Shown: positions 1 through 8,991, numbered from the stretch's first letter. The stretch: 64,000 nt of DNA from Marivita sp. (GCF_020055635.1 NZ_JAIPUT010000002.1:1-64000), one strand, 5' to 3'. A program made the numbers and translations. The notes: generated by a model from the letters alone, not told the origin.

Positions 1-306
1 GATGCCCAGATCGAACACCTGATCGAGAACCGGAAGATTTTCGATGAGGCAGTCAACGCGATCCCCGGCGTGCAGTCTTTGCCGCTGGCTTCGACCTATC
101 TGGCCTGGGTCGATTTTTCGGGCACCGGCATGGATTTCGAAGAGATCAGCCGCCGTGTGCGCAAGGAGGCGCGCATCGCTCCCAGCCCCGGCCCGGAATT
201 CGGCCCCGGTGGCGAGACCTTCCTGCGCTTCAATCTCGCCACGCAGCGTTACCGCGTCGAGGAAGCCGCCAAACGTCTGCAAGAGGCGTTCAGCGACCTG
301 CAATAA
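1..306 (+). CDS. PLP-dependent aminotransferase, C-terminal fragment (MalY/PatB-like)
   Basis: Open from the first base in frame 1 to TAA at 304-306, so the 5' part lies outside the window. The last 101 residues include 'FGPGGETFLRFNLAT' near the end, the conserved C-terminal substrate-binding Arg region of fold-type I aminotransferases, and 'LASTYLAWVDFS' before it. Both are typical of the MalY/PatB group (cystathionine beta-lyase-like). The catalytic lysine is upstream and not visible, so the exact reaction cannot be stated. It converges on the minus-strand channel gene with a 2-base gap. Confidence 0.75.
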   Translation, partial: DAQIEHLIENRKIFDEAVNAIPGVQSLPLASTYLAWVDFSGTGMDFEEISRRVRKEARIAPSPGPEFGPGGETFLRFNLATQRYRVEEAAKRLQEAFSDLQ

Positions 307-308
307 GG

Positions 309-932
309 TCAGTTGCGCGGCGGGCGGGACTTGTAGACGGGCAGGCTCCAACCAAAGGCGATGGAGCCTGCGCGCAACCCGAAGGTGATCGCGGCGGCAA
401 GCAGAACTGTTGGCGTCTGACTGACGCCAAGCAGGGGAGCAAACGCGATCACCGCTGCACCAGCCACGGCACAGGTCACGTAAAGTTCGCCCTGCTTGAG
501 CACCAGCGGCACTTCGTTGGCCACCACGTCGCGCATCAGCCCGCCCATGCAGCCGGTCACGGCCCCCATGACGATCACGATGGCCGCACTCTGCCCCAGA
601 GCGGCGGCAATATTGGCCCCGGCAGCCACGGCGAAGGACAGAGCGGCAGCATCAAGCCAGAGGATCGCGGTGTAGCGGCTTTCGAACAGGTGGGCGGTGA
701 AGAACACGAGCAGGGCGGCCACAACGGCGACGCCCAGATAGGTCGGGTCGGCCATCCAGAACACCGGGTTGCGGTCCAGCAGGACATCGCGGATCGTCCC
801 GCCGCCGACCCCGGTGAGGATCGCAAGGAAGGCAAAGCCGATGATGTCCAACTGCGCGCGGCTGGCGACCAGGGCCCCGGTCAGGGCAAAGACGAGCACC
901 GCCGCGTGGTCAAGCAGCGCGATCAGCGTCAC
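309..932 (-). CDS. TRIC/UPF0126 (YicG-like) membrane protein
   Basis: A 207-residue, almost entirely hydrophobic protein with about seven membrane segments. It has two internal repeats carrying '[12 protein letters not shown]' and '[13 protein letters not shown]', the paired glycine-rich motifs of the UPF0126 family, which is related to animal trimeric intracellular cation channels. Bacterial members are thought to be inner-membrane cation channels. The GTG at 932 is chosen because it overlaps the rnhA stop (GTGA at 929-932) and begins directly at the first membrane helix. A longer reading would add 30 Arg-rich residues out of the rnhA frame. It is the last gene of the minus-strand group. Confidence 0.85.
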   Translation of the reverse strand: MTLIALLDHAAVLVFALTGALVASRAQLDIIGFAFLAILTGVGGGTIRDVLLDRNPVFWMADPTYLGVAVVAALLVFFTAHLFESRYTAILWLDAAALSFAVAAGANIAAALGQSAAIVIVMGAVTGCMGGLMRDVVANEVPLVLKQGELYVTCAVAGAAVIAFAPLLGVSQTPTVLLAAAITFGLRAGSIAFGWSLPVYKSRPPRN

Positions 933-1390
933 GCAGCGCCTTTCTTGAACGGCTTCATGCCTTCGCGCGCCAGTTCGTCGGCGCGTTCGTTTTCGGGATG
1001 GCCCGCATGGCCCTTGACCCATTCCCAGGTCACGTCATGGCGTTTCTGCGCTTCGTCCAGACGCTGCCACAGTTCGACGTTCTTGACCGGTTTCTTGTTG
1101 GCCGTCTTCCAGCCGTTGCGTTTCCAGCCGTGGATCCAGCCGGTCACGCCGTTCTTCACGTAGGCGCTGTCGGTGATGATGGTCAGCGAGGACGGCCGCG
1201 CCAGCGTTTCCAGCGCGTGGATCGCCGCAAGCAATTCCATGCGGTTGTTGGTGGTGTTCGCCTCGCCACCCGACAGGGTGCGTTCCTTGACGATTGTATC
1301 GCCGTCCTTTGCCTGCATCAGCACACCCCAGCCTCCGGGTCCGGGGTTTCCGGAACAGGCTCCGTCGGTATAGGCGTAAAGTTCAGGCAT
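929..1390 (-). CDS. rnhA: Ribonuclease HI
   Basis: A 153-residue protein of standard length for RNase HI, which cuts the RNA strand of RNA-DNA hybrids during replication and repair. The catalytic acids are visible: D9 in '[15 protein letters not shown]', E52 in 'NRMELLAA', D74 in 'IITDSAYV' and D138 in 'NERADELA'. The basic protrusion '[17 protein letters not shown]' (residues 88-104) is present. Its ATG overlaps the end of the methyltransferase gene by 8 bp and its stop overlaps the channel start, so the group is probably co-transcribed and translationally coupled. Confidence 0.97.
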   Translation of the reverse strand: MPELYAYTDGACSGNPGPGGWGVLMQAKDGDTIVKERTLSGGEANTTNNRMELLAAIHALETLARPSSLTIITDSAYVKNGVTGWIHGWKRNGWKTANKKPVKNVELWQRLDEAQKRHDVTWEWVKGHAGHPENERADELAREGMKPFKKGAA

Positions 1391-1973
1391 GGGCGGTCAC
1401 GGATATCCAGTTTTCCTCGGTGCCGCTTAGCCCCTTGTCGCGCCCGCGTCGATAGGGGCCGACGGTAAAACCGGCTTTTTGCAGCAGGCCCGTCAGCTCT
1501 GCTTCGGTGTAGTAGGTATAATGGCGATTGAGGCTGTCGCGCCCCTCGCCGGTGCCTTCCTTGACCGCGACATGAAACAGGCCGCCGGGTTTCAGCGCTG
1601 TGTGTATCGCCGATAAATGATGCGGCAGATCTGCACGGGGCGCGTGCAGCAGGCTGAAATTGGCCCAGACGCCCTCATAGATCGCGGTGCCGCTGATGTC
1701 GTGGAAACTGGCCTGCCGCGCGGTGATGCCGTCGATGGCAGCGGCCAGTTCGATCATCGCGGCCGAGGCGTCGAGTGCGTCGACCTTGCATCCTGCCAGC
1801 ACCATGTGTCGGGCCGACGTGCCGGGGCCACAGCCGAGATCGAGCACCCGTGCGCCCTGCGGCAAGGCAGCAAGGAACGCGGCAAGCGTGGCGCTGGGCG
1901 TGTCGGATGGATCAAGCCTGGCGTAATCGCCTGCGCGGGCATCGTAGACGGCGATGGTCTTGCGGTCGGTCAC
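1383..1973 (-). CDS. Class I SAM-dependent methyltransferase
   Basis: A 196-residue protein with the SAM-binding motif '[14 protein letters not shown]' at residues 43-56 and the acidic loop 'VDALDAS' after it, followed by the usual C-terminal beta strands. The substrate cannot be read from sequence; the family includes small-molecule methyltransferases. GTG at 1973 is chosen because it overlaps the stop of the DUF3429 gene (GTGA) and gives a normal N terminus. The longer open frame upstream is out-of-frame shadow of DUF3429. It is translationally linked to rnhA downstream. Confidence 0.88.
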   Translation of the reverse strand: MTDRKTIAVYDARAGDYARLDPSDTPSATLAAFLAALPQGARVLDLGCGPGTSARHMVLAGCKVDALDASAAMIELAAAIDGITARQASFHDISGTAIYEGVWANFSLLHAPRADLPHHLSAIHTALKPGGLFHVAVKEGTGEGRDSLNRHYTYYTEAELTGLLQKAGFTVGPYRRGRDKGLSGTEENWISVTAHA

Positions 1974-2422
1974 AGGAACACACCGACGGACAGGCAGAGG
2001 ATGACCAGGGCGGACAGCAGAACCCGCAGGTGCATCCACCATCGGGGGGCCAGACCCCAGGTCCAGAAGGCGAAATCCAGCACCAGCAGACCGAGGAACC
2101 CGAAGATCAGGTTCATGCCCGCCGACACCGGGCCGCCGCCGGTCATGAAAAACGCCCAGAGCGCCGGGATCACCGACAGGGCATAACCGGTGGCCGCCTG
2201 CCCGCCCTGCGCCTTGGTGGCAAAGCCCCACAGCACGCCGGACATGAAGCTGAGAATCACCATGCCGTAGGACAGCTGCACATAGGGACCGATGAACCGG
2301 GGGCCGAGCGTGTCGATCCCCCATTGCGCCGCCGCATCCGACAGCAGGGTCAGCGCACCCCAGGCAAAGGGGATCACGCCGGCAAGGCCCAGGAACAGGG
2401 CAGAGCGGGGGATTTGCGTCAT
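1970..2422 (-). CDS. DUF3429 family membrane protein
   Basis: A 150-residue protein with about five hydrophobic helices. It resembles DUF3429 proteins: an N-terminal 'GLAGVIPFAWGAL' helix, then 'YGMVILSFMSGVLWGFA' and a C-terminal 'WWMHLRVLLSALV'. Function unknown; inner membrane. ATG at 2422 is used because it starts just before the first helix and overlaps the stop of a small upstream ORF (ATGA). The gene heads, or nearly heads, the four-gene minus-strand group divergent from the DEAD-box helicase. Confidence 0.82.
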   Translation of the reverse strand: MTQIPRSALFLGLAGVIPFAWGALTLLSDAAAQWGIDTLGPRFIGPYVQLSYGMVILSFMSGVLWGFATKAQGGQAATGYALSVIPALWAFFMTGGGPVSAGMNLIFGFLGLLVLDFAFWTWGLAPRWWMHLRVLLSALVILCLSVGVFL

Positions 2423-2544
2423 GGCTTGTCCGTTTTCGGTTGCTCGGTCGCCACATAGCCCAAGCGCGTGCCAGCGCCAACCGTCTGACCGAGACGCCGC
2501 AGGACGGCAAAAATCGGGTCGGTGCAGGATTGCGAGCGATGCAT
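2419..2544 (-). CDS. Possible 41-residue small protein or leader ORF
   Basis: A short reading frame with ATG at 2544, preceded by a good Shine-Dalgarno sequence (GAGGA, six bases before the ATG). It ends in TGA at 2421-2419, overlapping the ATG of the DUF3429 gene in an ATGA junction. The product is hydrophilic, with 'RSQSCTDPIFAVLRRLGQ' near the N terminus, and resembles no family I know. It could be a real small protein or a leader that couples translation to the membrane protein. The evidence is position and ribosome binding site only. Confidence 0.4.
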   Translation of the reverse strand: MHRSQSCTDPIFAVLRRLGQTVGAGTRLGYVATEQPKTDKP

Positions 2545-2654
2545 GGCGGGTCCTCGGTGGATCTGCGCCGATGACGCTATACATTTGCATGGCAATGATC
2601 TAGACGCGCGCTTTGGCCCGCTGACGGGCCGCTGATACAAAGAAGACGACACTC

Positions 2655-4847
2655 GTGAAAAAAGCCCTGCAAGATGCCCTCGATGCCCGTGGATACGATA
2701 CGCTGACCCCGGTTCAGGAGGCAGTTCTCAATCCCGGTTATGTCGGGGCCGACCTTCTGGTCTCGGCCCAGACCGGCTCGGGCAAGACGCTGGGCTTCGG
2801 CCTTGCCATTGCGCCGACGATCCTCGAGGACGAAACCTTCGGTCCCGCTGGCGCGCCGCTGGCCTTGGTGATCGCGCCGACGCGGGAACTGGCGATGCAG
2901 GTGAAACGCGAGTTGGCATGGCTTTACGCGCAGGCGGGTGTCGTGATGGCCTCGACCGTGGGTGGCATGGACATGCGCGACGAACGCCGCGCGCTGGAGC
3001 GGGGGGCGCATATCGTTGTCGCCACGCCGGGCCGTCTGCGCGACCACATCATGCGCAACTCCATCGACCTGTCACAGTGCCGTGCCGTGGTGCTGGACGA
3101 AGCCGACGAAATGCTGGACCTGGGTTTCCGCGAGGACCTCGAGTTCATCCTCGGCGAAGCGCCCGAAGACCGTCAGACGCTGCTCTTCTCGGCTACCGTG
3201 CCGCCGCAGATCGCCAAGTTGGCGAAAAGCTATCAGCGCGACGCGATCCGTGTCGTCACGAAATCCGAGACCAGCCAGCACGCCGATATCGCGTATCGCG
3301 CCATGATGGTGAACGACCGGGACACCGACAACGCGGTGATCAACACGCTGCGGTATTACGAGGCACCGAACGCCATCGTCTTTGCCAACACCCGTGCGAT
3401 GGTCAACCGCCTGACGACCCGCTTGTCGAATCGCGGGTTTCAGGTTGTCGCCCTGTCGGGTGAACTGTCCCAGACCGAACGCACCCACGCGCTGCAAGCG
3501 ATGCGTGATGGTCGCGCGCAGGTCTGCGTTGCGACGGATGTGGCCGCACGCGGCATCGACCTGCCGAATCTCGATCTGGTGGTGCATGCCGAATTGCCGT
3601 CGAACCACGAAACACTGCTGCACCGCTCGGGCCGGACAGGCCGCGCCGGGCGCAAGGGAGTGTCCGCGCTGATCGTGACACCGAAAGTGCGCAAGAAGGC
3701 CGAGCGTATCCTGGGCATGGCCAAGCTGAAATCCGAATGGGGGTCTGCGCCGTCGGCCGACGAAGTGCTGGAGCGCGACGAAGACCGCATGTTTGCCGAT
3801 CCCGCATGGGAGACACCGGTTGGTGAGTCCGAGGAATCGGTTGTGGCCCGGCTGGTGGCCGAAAAGACGGCCGAGCAGATCGCCGCGGCCTATCTGCGCC
3901 TCTTCCGCGAACAGCACACCGCGCCCGAGGAATTGTCGGATCCGGGTGCCAAGCCCGAAAAGCGCGAGGAGTTCGGCCCCAGCGTCTGGTTCGCGGTGTC
4001 CGGTGGTCGTGCGGCAGATGCCGAGCCGCGGCGCATCCTGCCGATGGTCTGTGGCGCAGGCAATCTGAGCAAGGACGATATCGGCGCGATCCGCATCCAG
4101 CAGGATCATTCCTTGGTGCAGATCAAGGAGGCGTCGGTCGCGCGGTTCCTGAATGCCGTGGGACCCGAGATGGAACTGGAAAAGGGCGTGACCCTGACCC
4201 GGCTCGACAAGGCGCCCGACTTTGATCGCGGCGCGCGGCCTGCCGCCAATCGTGGACCGAAACCCGAGCGCAAGCCATATGGCGACAGCCCGAAACCCGA
4301 GCGCAAGGCTTACGAGGACCGGCCCAGATCGGAACCGTCTTCGGCTGCACAAGCCGACGCTTCGGCAAAGCCCAGACCCGCGCCGAAATCGGCAGCCCCG
4401 ATCGACTGGAACGATGCACCGGCACCGCGCGTCCGCAAGCCGAAACCGGCGGATCGCAAAGAGTCGAAACCGGCGGGCAAGCCGTATGGAAAGTCGGATG
4501 GACCAGCGCGTGAGCGCAAACCTTACCAAGGCAAATCCGACGGCCCGTCGCGCGACCGCAAACCCTATGGCGACAAGCCGGGCGGTGACCGTCCGCCGCG
4601 TCGTGCGGAAAGCGAATTCCAGGCGCAGCCCTACAAGGGGAAACCAAAGGGCCCGACTCCGCCCGAAGGCAAGCCCAACAGCAAGAAGAACATCGCGCGC
4701 GCCAATGCCGGTGATCCATCGCAAAGCATGCGCAAACCGCGTGCGGGTGCGGGCAAACCGGGTGGCAAGTTCGGTGGGAAACCGGGGGCAAAGCCTGCGG
4801 GAAAACCGACGGGCAAGTTTGGCGGCAAGCCGGGCGGGAAAAAGTGA
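2655..4847 (+). CDS. DEAD-box RNA helicase with DbpA-type RNA-binding domain and long basic tail
   Basis: A 730-residue ATP-dependent RNA helicase of the DeaD/CsdA/DbpA group, expected to act in ribosome assembly, mRNA unwinding and cold adaptation. Motifs in order: Q motif around residue 21, Walker A 'AQTGSGKT' (38-45), 'PTRELA' (75-80), 'DEAD' (148-151), 'SAT' (179-181), 'ATDVAARGIDLPNL' and 'HRSGRTGRAGR'. A DbpA-like RNA-binding domain begins near residue 440 ('VWFAVSGGRAADAEPRRILP'). Roughly residues 515-730 are a Lys/Pro/Gly/Arg-rich disordered tail with repeated 'RKPYG/KPYGK' units. The GTG start at 2655 gives the expected MKKAL-type N terminus; its Shine-Dalgarno is weak. Confidence 0.95.
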   Translation: MKKALQDALDARGYDTLTPVQEAVLNPGYVGADLLVSAQTGSGKTLGFGLAIAPTILEDETFGPAGAPLALVIAPTRELAMQVKRELAWLYAQAGVVMASTVGGMDMRDERRALERGAHIVVATPGRLRDHIMRNSIDLSQCRAVVLDEADEMLDLGFREDLEFILGEAPEDRQTLLFSATVPPQIAKLAKSYQRDAIRVVTKSETSQHADIAYRAMMVNDRDTDNAVINTLRYYEAPNAIVFANTRAMVNRLTTRLSNRGFQVVALSGELSQTERTHALQAMRDGRAQVCVATDVAARGIDLPNLDLVVHAELPSNHETLLHRSGRTGRAGRKGVSALIVTPKVRKKAERILGMAKLKSEWGSAPSADEVLERDEDRMFADPAWETPVGESEESVVARLVAEKTAEQIAAAYLRLFREQHTAPEELSDPGAKPEKREEFGPSVWFAVSGGRAADAEPRRILPMVCGAGNLSKDDIGAIRIQQDHSLVQIKEASVARFLNAVGPEMELEKGVTLTRLDKAPDFDRGARPAANRGPKPERKPYGDSPKPERKAYEDRPRSEPSSAAQADASAKPRPAPKSAAPIDWNDAPAPRVRKPKPADRKESKPAGKPYGKSDGPARERKPYQGKSDGPSRDRKPYGDKPGGDRPPRRAESEFQAQPYKGKPKGPTPPEGKPNSKKNIARANAGDPSQSMRKPRAGAGKPGGKFGGKPGAKPAGKPTGKFGGKPGGKK

Positions 4848-4857
4848 CAAGGTGAGC

Positions 4858-4920
4858 GGTGCGTGGGGACACGCACCCTACGCCGTGGTGTTTCCCGTAG
4901 GCTGCGTGCTCGCACGCAGC
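4858..4920. terminator. Paired GC hairpins between convergent helicase and ispH genes
   Basis: Two perfect 8-bp stems with 4-base loops lie 23 bases apart: GGTGCGTG/CACGCACC at 4858-4877 and GCTGCGTG/CACGCAGC at 4901-4920. The stems differ by one compensated base pair. They occupy almost the whole gap between the two convergent stop codons. No U-tract follows on either side, so this may be a bidirectional 3'-end or mRNA-stability element, or a repetitive palindrome, rather than a textbook terminator. Confidence 0.6.
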
Positions 4921-4930
4921 TTGCGTCCTC

Positions 4931-5896
4931 TCAGGCCGGAACCCGCAAGACGCGCGGCACCTTGAACTCAACGTTCTCGACCGCCGTTTCGACCGTCTCG
5001 ACCGTCACCTCGTAGCGATCCCGGAAGGCGTCGATCACTTCGTTGATCAGCTCTTCGGGCGCGCTCGCACCAGCCGTGATCCCAATGCTGGCGATCCCTT
5101 CCAGTGCACGCCAGTCGATATCGGGGGCGCGCTGGACAAGCTGGGAATAGGCACAGCCCGCCTTGCTGCCCACTTCGACCAGACGCCGCGAGTTCGACGA
5201 GTTCGGCGCGCCGACGACCAGCAGCGCGTCGCATTTCGGCGCCATGACCTTGACCGCCTCCTGACGGTTCGTGGTGGCGTAGCAGATGTCTTCCTTGTGC
5301 GGGCCGACGATCTTGGGGAACCGCGCCTGAAGGGCCGCGACGATGTCGATCGTGTCATCCACGCTGAGCGTGGTCTGCGTCACAAACGCCAGCTTATCGG
5401 GATCGCGCACATCCACCTTGGCCACATCCGCGACCGTTTCGACCAACAGCACCTCACCCTCGGGCAATTGCCCCATCGTGCCGATGGTTTCGGGATGGCC
5501 CTCGTGGCCGATCATGATCATCTGGAGACCGTTCTCGTGGTGCCGCGCCGCCTCGATATGCACCTTGCTGACCAAGGGGCATGTCGCGTCGACATAGATC
5601 ATCTCGCGCTTGGCGGCCTCTGCGGGGACCGCCTTGGGCACGCCATGCGCGGAAAAGATCACCGGGCGGTCATCAGGGCATTCGTGCAGTTCCTCGACGA
5701 ACACCGCACCCTTGTCGCGCAGGCTGTCGACCACGTATTTATTGTGGACGATCTCGTGGCGCACATAGACCGGCGCGCCCCATTTCTGAAGCGCCATCTC
5801 GACGATCTTGATCGCGCGGTCCACGCCGGCGCAGAAACCGCGCGGTGCGGCGAGGTAGAGTGTCAGGGGCGGTCTGGTCATGTCGATCTCCGTCAT
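4931..5896 (-). CDS. ispH: 4-hydroxy-3-methylbut-2-enyl diphosphate reductase
   Basis: A 321-residue last enzyme of the MEP isoprenoid pathway, making IPP and DMAPP from HMBPP with a [4Fe-4S] cluster. The three cluster cysteines are C22 ('[12 protein letters not shown]'), C106 ('[11 protein letters not shown]') and C205 ('[10 protein letters not shown]'). The 'GHEGHPET' motif and '[14 protein letters not shown]' are also present. Length is normal. The start may be residue 1 or the in-frame ATG at residue 6. It stands alone, facing the helicase gene and divergent from the cytochrome gene. Confidence 0.97.
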   Translation of the reverse strand: MTEIDMTRPPLTLYLAAPRGFCAGVDRAIKIVEMALQKWGAPVYVRHEIVHNKYVVDSLRDKGAVFVEELHECPDDRPVIFSAHGVPKAVPAEAAKREMIYVDATCPLVSKVHIEAARHHENGLQMIMIGHEGHPETIGTMGQLPEGEVLLVETVADVAKVDVRDPDKLAFVTQTTLSVDDTIDIVAALQARFPKIVGPHKEDICYATTNRQEAVKVMAPKCDALLVVGAPNSSNSRRLVEVGSKAGCAYSQLVQRAPDIDWRALEGIASIGITAGASAPEELINEVIDAFRDRYEVTVETVETAVENVEFKVPRVLRVPA

Positions 5897-6017
5897 GCCC
5901 CAGACCTAAAGCCTAGAGGCACGTGTTTCCAGTGCAATGCTGCTTTCACTCAGGCGTGAATTGACCTTCCCGCGCAGGAAGCCGTTGTGTACGCGGGACC
6001 ACGATGGAGGACGGGAC

Positions 6018-6485
6018 TTGAGAAAGACGATTATGGTCAGTGTGGCATTCGGTGCGGGCCTGGCCGGTGCAGCCTTGGTTCTGCCGGGCTGGACGCAGGA
6101 CGAGGCGCGGCCGAAGCTGCCCTTTGCCGATGCCACGCGCGTGGCGGAAGGGGCGGCCCTTTACGACACCCATTGTGCAAGCTGTCATGGTGCCGATCTT
6201 GAAGGCGAACCGAACTGGCAGGATCGCGATGCCGCCGGGTTTCTTCCCGCGCCACCCCATGACGAGACAGGGCACACCTGGCATCATGACAACGCGCTTC
6301 TCATGCGGATCGTGCGCGAGGGCACCGAGGCCATCGTCGGCGGCACCTACCGGTCGAACATGATCGGATTTGGCGACGTGCTGACCGATGACGAGATCGC
6401 CAGCGTTCTGGGATACATCAAGAGCACCTGGCCCGCCGAGATCCAGGAGATCCACAACGAGATCAACGCCCGCGTCCTGCCGTAG
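6018..6485 (+). CDS. Exported class I cytochrome c
   Basis: A 155-residue protein with an N-terminal membrane/signal segment (about residues 5-23) and one haem-binding motif C53-ASC-H57. A later 'RSNMIGF' supplies a plausible axial Met (M115). The fold length fits a small mono-haem periplasmic cytochrome c, possibly membrane-anchored by its N terminus. TTG at 6018 is chosen because GGAGG at 6006-6010 lies seven bases upstream. A longer ORF from 5937 would place a non-signal leader in front. The redox partner is unknown; the neighbours give no respiratory context. Confidence 0.85.
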   Translation: MRKTIMVSVAFGAGLAGAALVLPGWTQDEARPKLPFADATRVAEGAALYDTHCASCHGADLEGEPNWQDRDAAGFLPAPPHDETGHTWHHDNALLMRIVREGTEAIVGGTYRSNMIGFGDVLTDDEIASVLGYIKSTWPAEIQEIHNEINARVLP

Positions 6486-6569
6486 CGTCGAGCCGGCCAA
6501 AGGCTTCGTTTCCGCCGAGCCATGCGTTTGCGACTTGCAAGTGCTTTGGCTTGGAGTCATGGCGGTCAC

Positions 6570-7823
6570 ATGCGTCTGACCGAGTATCTTCACGCCAATG
6601 CGCCCTTCTTGACGGCGGGTGCCATGCTCACCTTCCTGTCGTCTTTCGGGCAGACCTATTTCATTTCGCTTTTTGCCGGCGAAGTCCGCCTGGATTTTGA
6701 TCTGAGCCATGGCGCTTGGGGCGGGATCTACATGGTCGGCACGATGGCGTCGGCGGCCGTGATGGTGTGGGCCGGTGGCCTGACCGATGTTTTCCGGGTT
6801 CGCATCCTGGCGCCTGTGGTGCTGATCGGGTTGGCGACAGCCTGTCTTGCGATGGCGTTCAACCCCTGGGTCTGGGCCCTGCCGCTGATCATCTTTGCGT
6901 TGCGTCTTTTCGGTCAGGGGATGTGTTCGCATATCGCCGTCATCGCGATGGCGCGCTGGTTCGTGGCGACGCGGGGGCGAGCCCTGTCGATTGCTGCGCT
7001 GGGATTCGCGGTCGGCGAAGCCCTTGTCCCGATGGCCGTGGTGGCGACCATGACGGTGGTCGCATGGCAGAACCTGTGGATGATTGGTGCCGGGATCTGT
7101 GTTCTGGCGATCCCCGTTCTGAACCGCCTGCTGGCACAGGAACGCACGCCCGCGTCCCATGCGGAGACCGATGTCTCTTTCGGGATGCGCGGGCAGCATT
7201 GGCGGCGATTGCAGGCGCTGCGGCATCCGTTGTTCTGGTGCATGGTGCCAGCGGTGCTGGGGCCGTCGGCGTTCAACACCGCCTTTTTCTTCCACCAGGT
7301 GCATGTGTCCGAAGTGAAGGGTCTGGAACACCTTGTCTTTGTCAGCTTCTTCCCGCTCTACACGGCCGTGGGCATCGCCTCCATGGTGGTGTCGGGCTGG
7401 GCGCTTGACCGGTTGGGCACGGCGCGGCTGACGCCGTTCTACCAGCTTCCGATGGTGGTCGCGTTCCTGATCTTCGCCGCCACGCAGAGCCCGATCGGGC
7501 TGGCGCTTGGCTTTGTGTTCCTCGGGATGACCTCGGGCGCCAATGCCACCTTGCCGAATGCGTTCTGGGCGGAATTTTACGGCACGGCGCATATCGGGTC
7601 GATCAAGTCGATGGCGACGGCGGTGATGGTGCTTGGGTCGGCCATCGGGCCCGGTCTGACCGGCGCGCTGATCGATTTCGGCATCGGGATCGAAACGCAA
7701 TTCGTCGCAATCGCGATCTACTTCGTGGCCGTGACGGCGATCATGGCGTGGGGCATCACACGGGCAGCGCGTGACATGCCCCTGGCCGCAACGGGTGCCG
7801 AGGTCAGAACGCCGCCGCAGTGA
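6570..7823 (+). CDS. MFS transporter
   Basis: A 417-residue polytopic protein with about twelve hydrophobic helices in two halves. The first half carries the loop 'GGLTDVFRVRIL' after helix 2 and the second half 'GWALDRLGTARL', both in the position of the MFS loop 2-3/8-9 motif. The substrate cannot be told. ATG at 6570 is preferred because it begins shortly before the first helix; an ATG at 6522 would add 16 residues, and neither has a strong Shine-Dalgarno. The last 20 bases overlap the 3' end of the convergent VTT-domain gene. Confidence 0.88.
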   Translation: MRLTEYLHANAPFLTAGAMLTFLSSFGQTYFISLFAGEVRLDFDLSHGAWGGIYMVGTMASAAVMVWAGGLTDVFRVRILAPVVLIGLATACLAMAFNPWVWALPLIIFALRLFGQGMCSHIAVIAMARWFVATRGRALSIAALGFAVGEALVPMAVVATMTVVAWQNLWMIGAGICVLAIPVLNRLLAQERTPASHAETDVSFGMRGQHWRRLQALRHPLFWCMVPAVLGPSAFNTAFFFHQVHVSEVKGLEHLVFVSFFPLYTAVGIASMVVSGWALDRLGTARLTPFYQLPMVVAFLIFAATQSPIGLALGFVFLGMTSGANATLPNAFWAEFYGTAHIGSIKSMATAVMVLGSAIGPGLTGALIDFGIGIETQFVAIAIYFVAVTAIMAWGITRAARDMPLAATGAEVRTPPQ

Positions 7824-8241
7824 TCAGGGCCACGACGATATAGCGTATGGTCTTGGCGATGCTCACGAGCAGGAAGAACAGCCACACATTGGTGCGCATG
7901 ACACCGGCCACGATGGTGAGCGCGTCGCCCAGCGGGGCCCAACTGAACAGCAAGGTCCAGACGCCCCATTTCTGGTACCAGGCCCGGGCGCGCTCGAGCT
8001 GGGCCTCGGAGGTGGGAAACCAGCGCCGGTCCTTGTAGCGTTCGAGCACCCGGCCCATCACGTAATTCAGGCCCGAGCCGAGAATGTTCCCGATGCTCGC
8101 GACGATGACGATCCATGAGATGGGAATGTCTCCGCGCACTTGCAGCGCGACGAAGACGATTTCGGACTGAAAGGGAAGGATGGTGGCCGCCCCGAACGCC
8201 ACGATGAACAGACCGCCAAGCGAGACGAGGTCAGTCCACAT
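7804..8241 (-). CDS. YqaA-family (VTT/DedA-like) membrane protein
   Basis: A 145-residue protein with four to five hydrophobic segments. 'GAATILPFQSEIVFVAL' near the N terminus and 'FSWAPLGDALTIVAGVMR' are typical of the short YqaA branch of the VTT (SNARE-associated) superfamily, which includes DedA-type lipid scramblases. The Pro/Gly-rich 'WAPLGDALTIVAG' re-entrant motif is conserved in that fold. Molecular role of YqaA proteins is unsettled. The gene overlaps the convergent MFS gene by 20 bp. Confidence 0.85.
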   Translation of the reverse strand: MWTDLVSLGGLFIVAFGAATILPFQSEIVFVALQVRGDIPISWIVIVASIGNILGSGLNYVMGRVLERYKDRRWFPTSEAQLERARAWYQKWGVWTLLFSWAPLGDALTIVAGVMRTNVWLFFLLVSIAKTIRYIVVALITAAAF

Positions 8242-8265
8242 GAGCCCTCGGGACGCGGATCACCT

Positions 8266-8838
8266 TCAGTCCTGTTCCGCCGTCGCTGGCTGACGCTCCT
8301 GCGTCTGTTCGCGTGGCGGCCGCCCGATGACATCGCGCAGTTCATCGAGTTCGATGAAGTTGTCGGCCTGGCGGCGCAGTTCGTCGGCGATCATCGGAGG
8401 CTGGCTTCGGATCGTCGAGACGACCGAAACACGCACGCCCATGCGCTGAAGGCTCTCGACCAGCGGGCGGAAGTCTCCGTCGCCCGAGAACAACACGATA
8501 TGGTCAACATGTGCGGCAAGTTCCATGGCATCGACAGTCAGTTCGATGTCCATGTTGCCCTTCACCTTGCGGCGTCCCTGGCTGTCGGTATATTCCTTGG
8601 CCGGTTTCGTCCGCATGTTGAAGCCGTTGTAATGCAGCCAATCCACCAGCGGGCGGATCGGAGAATACTCGTCATTTTCGAGAAGCGCGGTGTAATAGAA
8701 GGCACGCAGCAGTTTCCCGCGACGCACAAACTCCTGACGCAACAGTTTGTAGTCAATGTCGAAGCCAAGGGACTTCGCCGCTGCGTAAAGATTGGAGCCG
8801 TCTATAAACAGCGCCAAACGTTCGTCTTTGTAGAACAT
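8266..8838 (-). CDS. NYN-domain (LabA/DUF88) protein, putative ribonuclease
   Basis: A 190-residue protein with the NYN/PIN-like fold. D13 is in 'LFIDGSNLY', D97 in 'GNMDIELTVDAM' (with D103), and D120/D122 in 'LFSGDGDFRPLVE'. These are the acidic metal-binding residues expected of this family, which includes putative RNA-processing nucleases. The last 20 or so residues are Gln/Arg/Glu-rich and probably unstructured. It is transcribed divergently from folK. The RNA target is unknown. Confidence 0.92.
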   Translation of the reverse strand: MFYKDERLALFIDGSNLYAAAKSLGFDIDYKLLRQEFVRRGKLLRAFYYTALLENDEYSPIRPLVDWLHYNGFNMRTKPAKEYTDSQGRRKVKGNMDIELTVDAMELAAHVDHIVLFSGDGDFRPLVESLQRMGVRVSVVSTIRSQPPMIADELRRQADNFIELDELRDVIGRPPREQTQERQPATAEQD

Positions 8839-8954
8839 GAATTGGGCCTTTCAAATAAAGCTTGTTGTGCAACCGGCATCGGGAGTGGTTGGTTCCAACA
8901 CCTTATGGTCATGCAGCGGGCCGTGATTTAATGATTTGAAGTAACATCGCAAGG

Positions 8955-8960
8955 TATAAT
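8955..8960 (+). promoter_or_regulatory. Candidate -10 box for folK
   Basis: A perfect TATAAT stands at 8955-8960 in the 138-bp gap between the divergent NYN and folK genes. No convincing -35 box lies 16-18 bases upstream. A transcript from here would start near 8967, leaving only a short leader before either candidate folK start codon. Confidence 0.3.
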
Positions 8961-8991
8961 TTCCGGTCAGCCCCCCATGTATGACAGAATT

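Noticed and set aside
1383..2510. Single 375-residue protein reading through the DUF3429 gene into the methyltransferase
   Set aside because: The first half is out-of-frame DUF3429 sequence; GTG at 1973 with a GTGA overlap explains the methyltransferase alone.
3072..4850. 592-codon minus-strand open frame opposite the helicase
   Set aside because: It is antisense to a gene with all DEAD-box motifs; the product is low-complexity Arg/Phe/Leu-rich with no domain. Long antisense frames are expected in GC-rich DNA.
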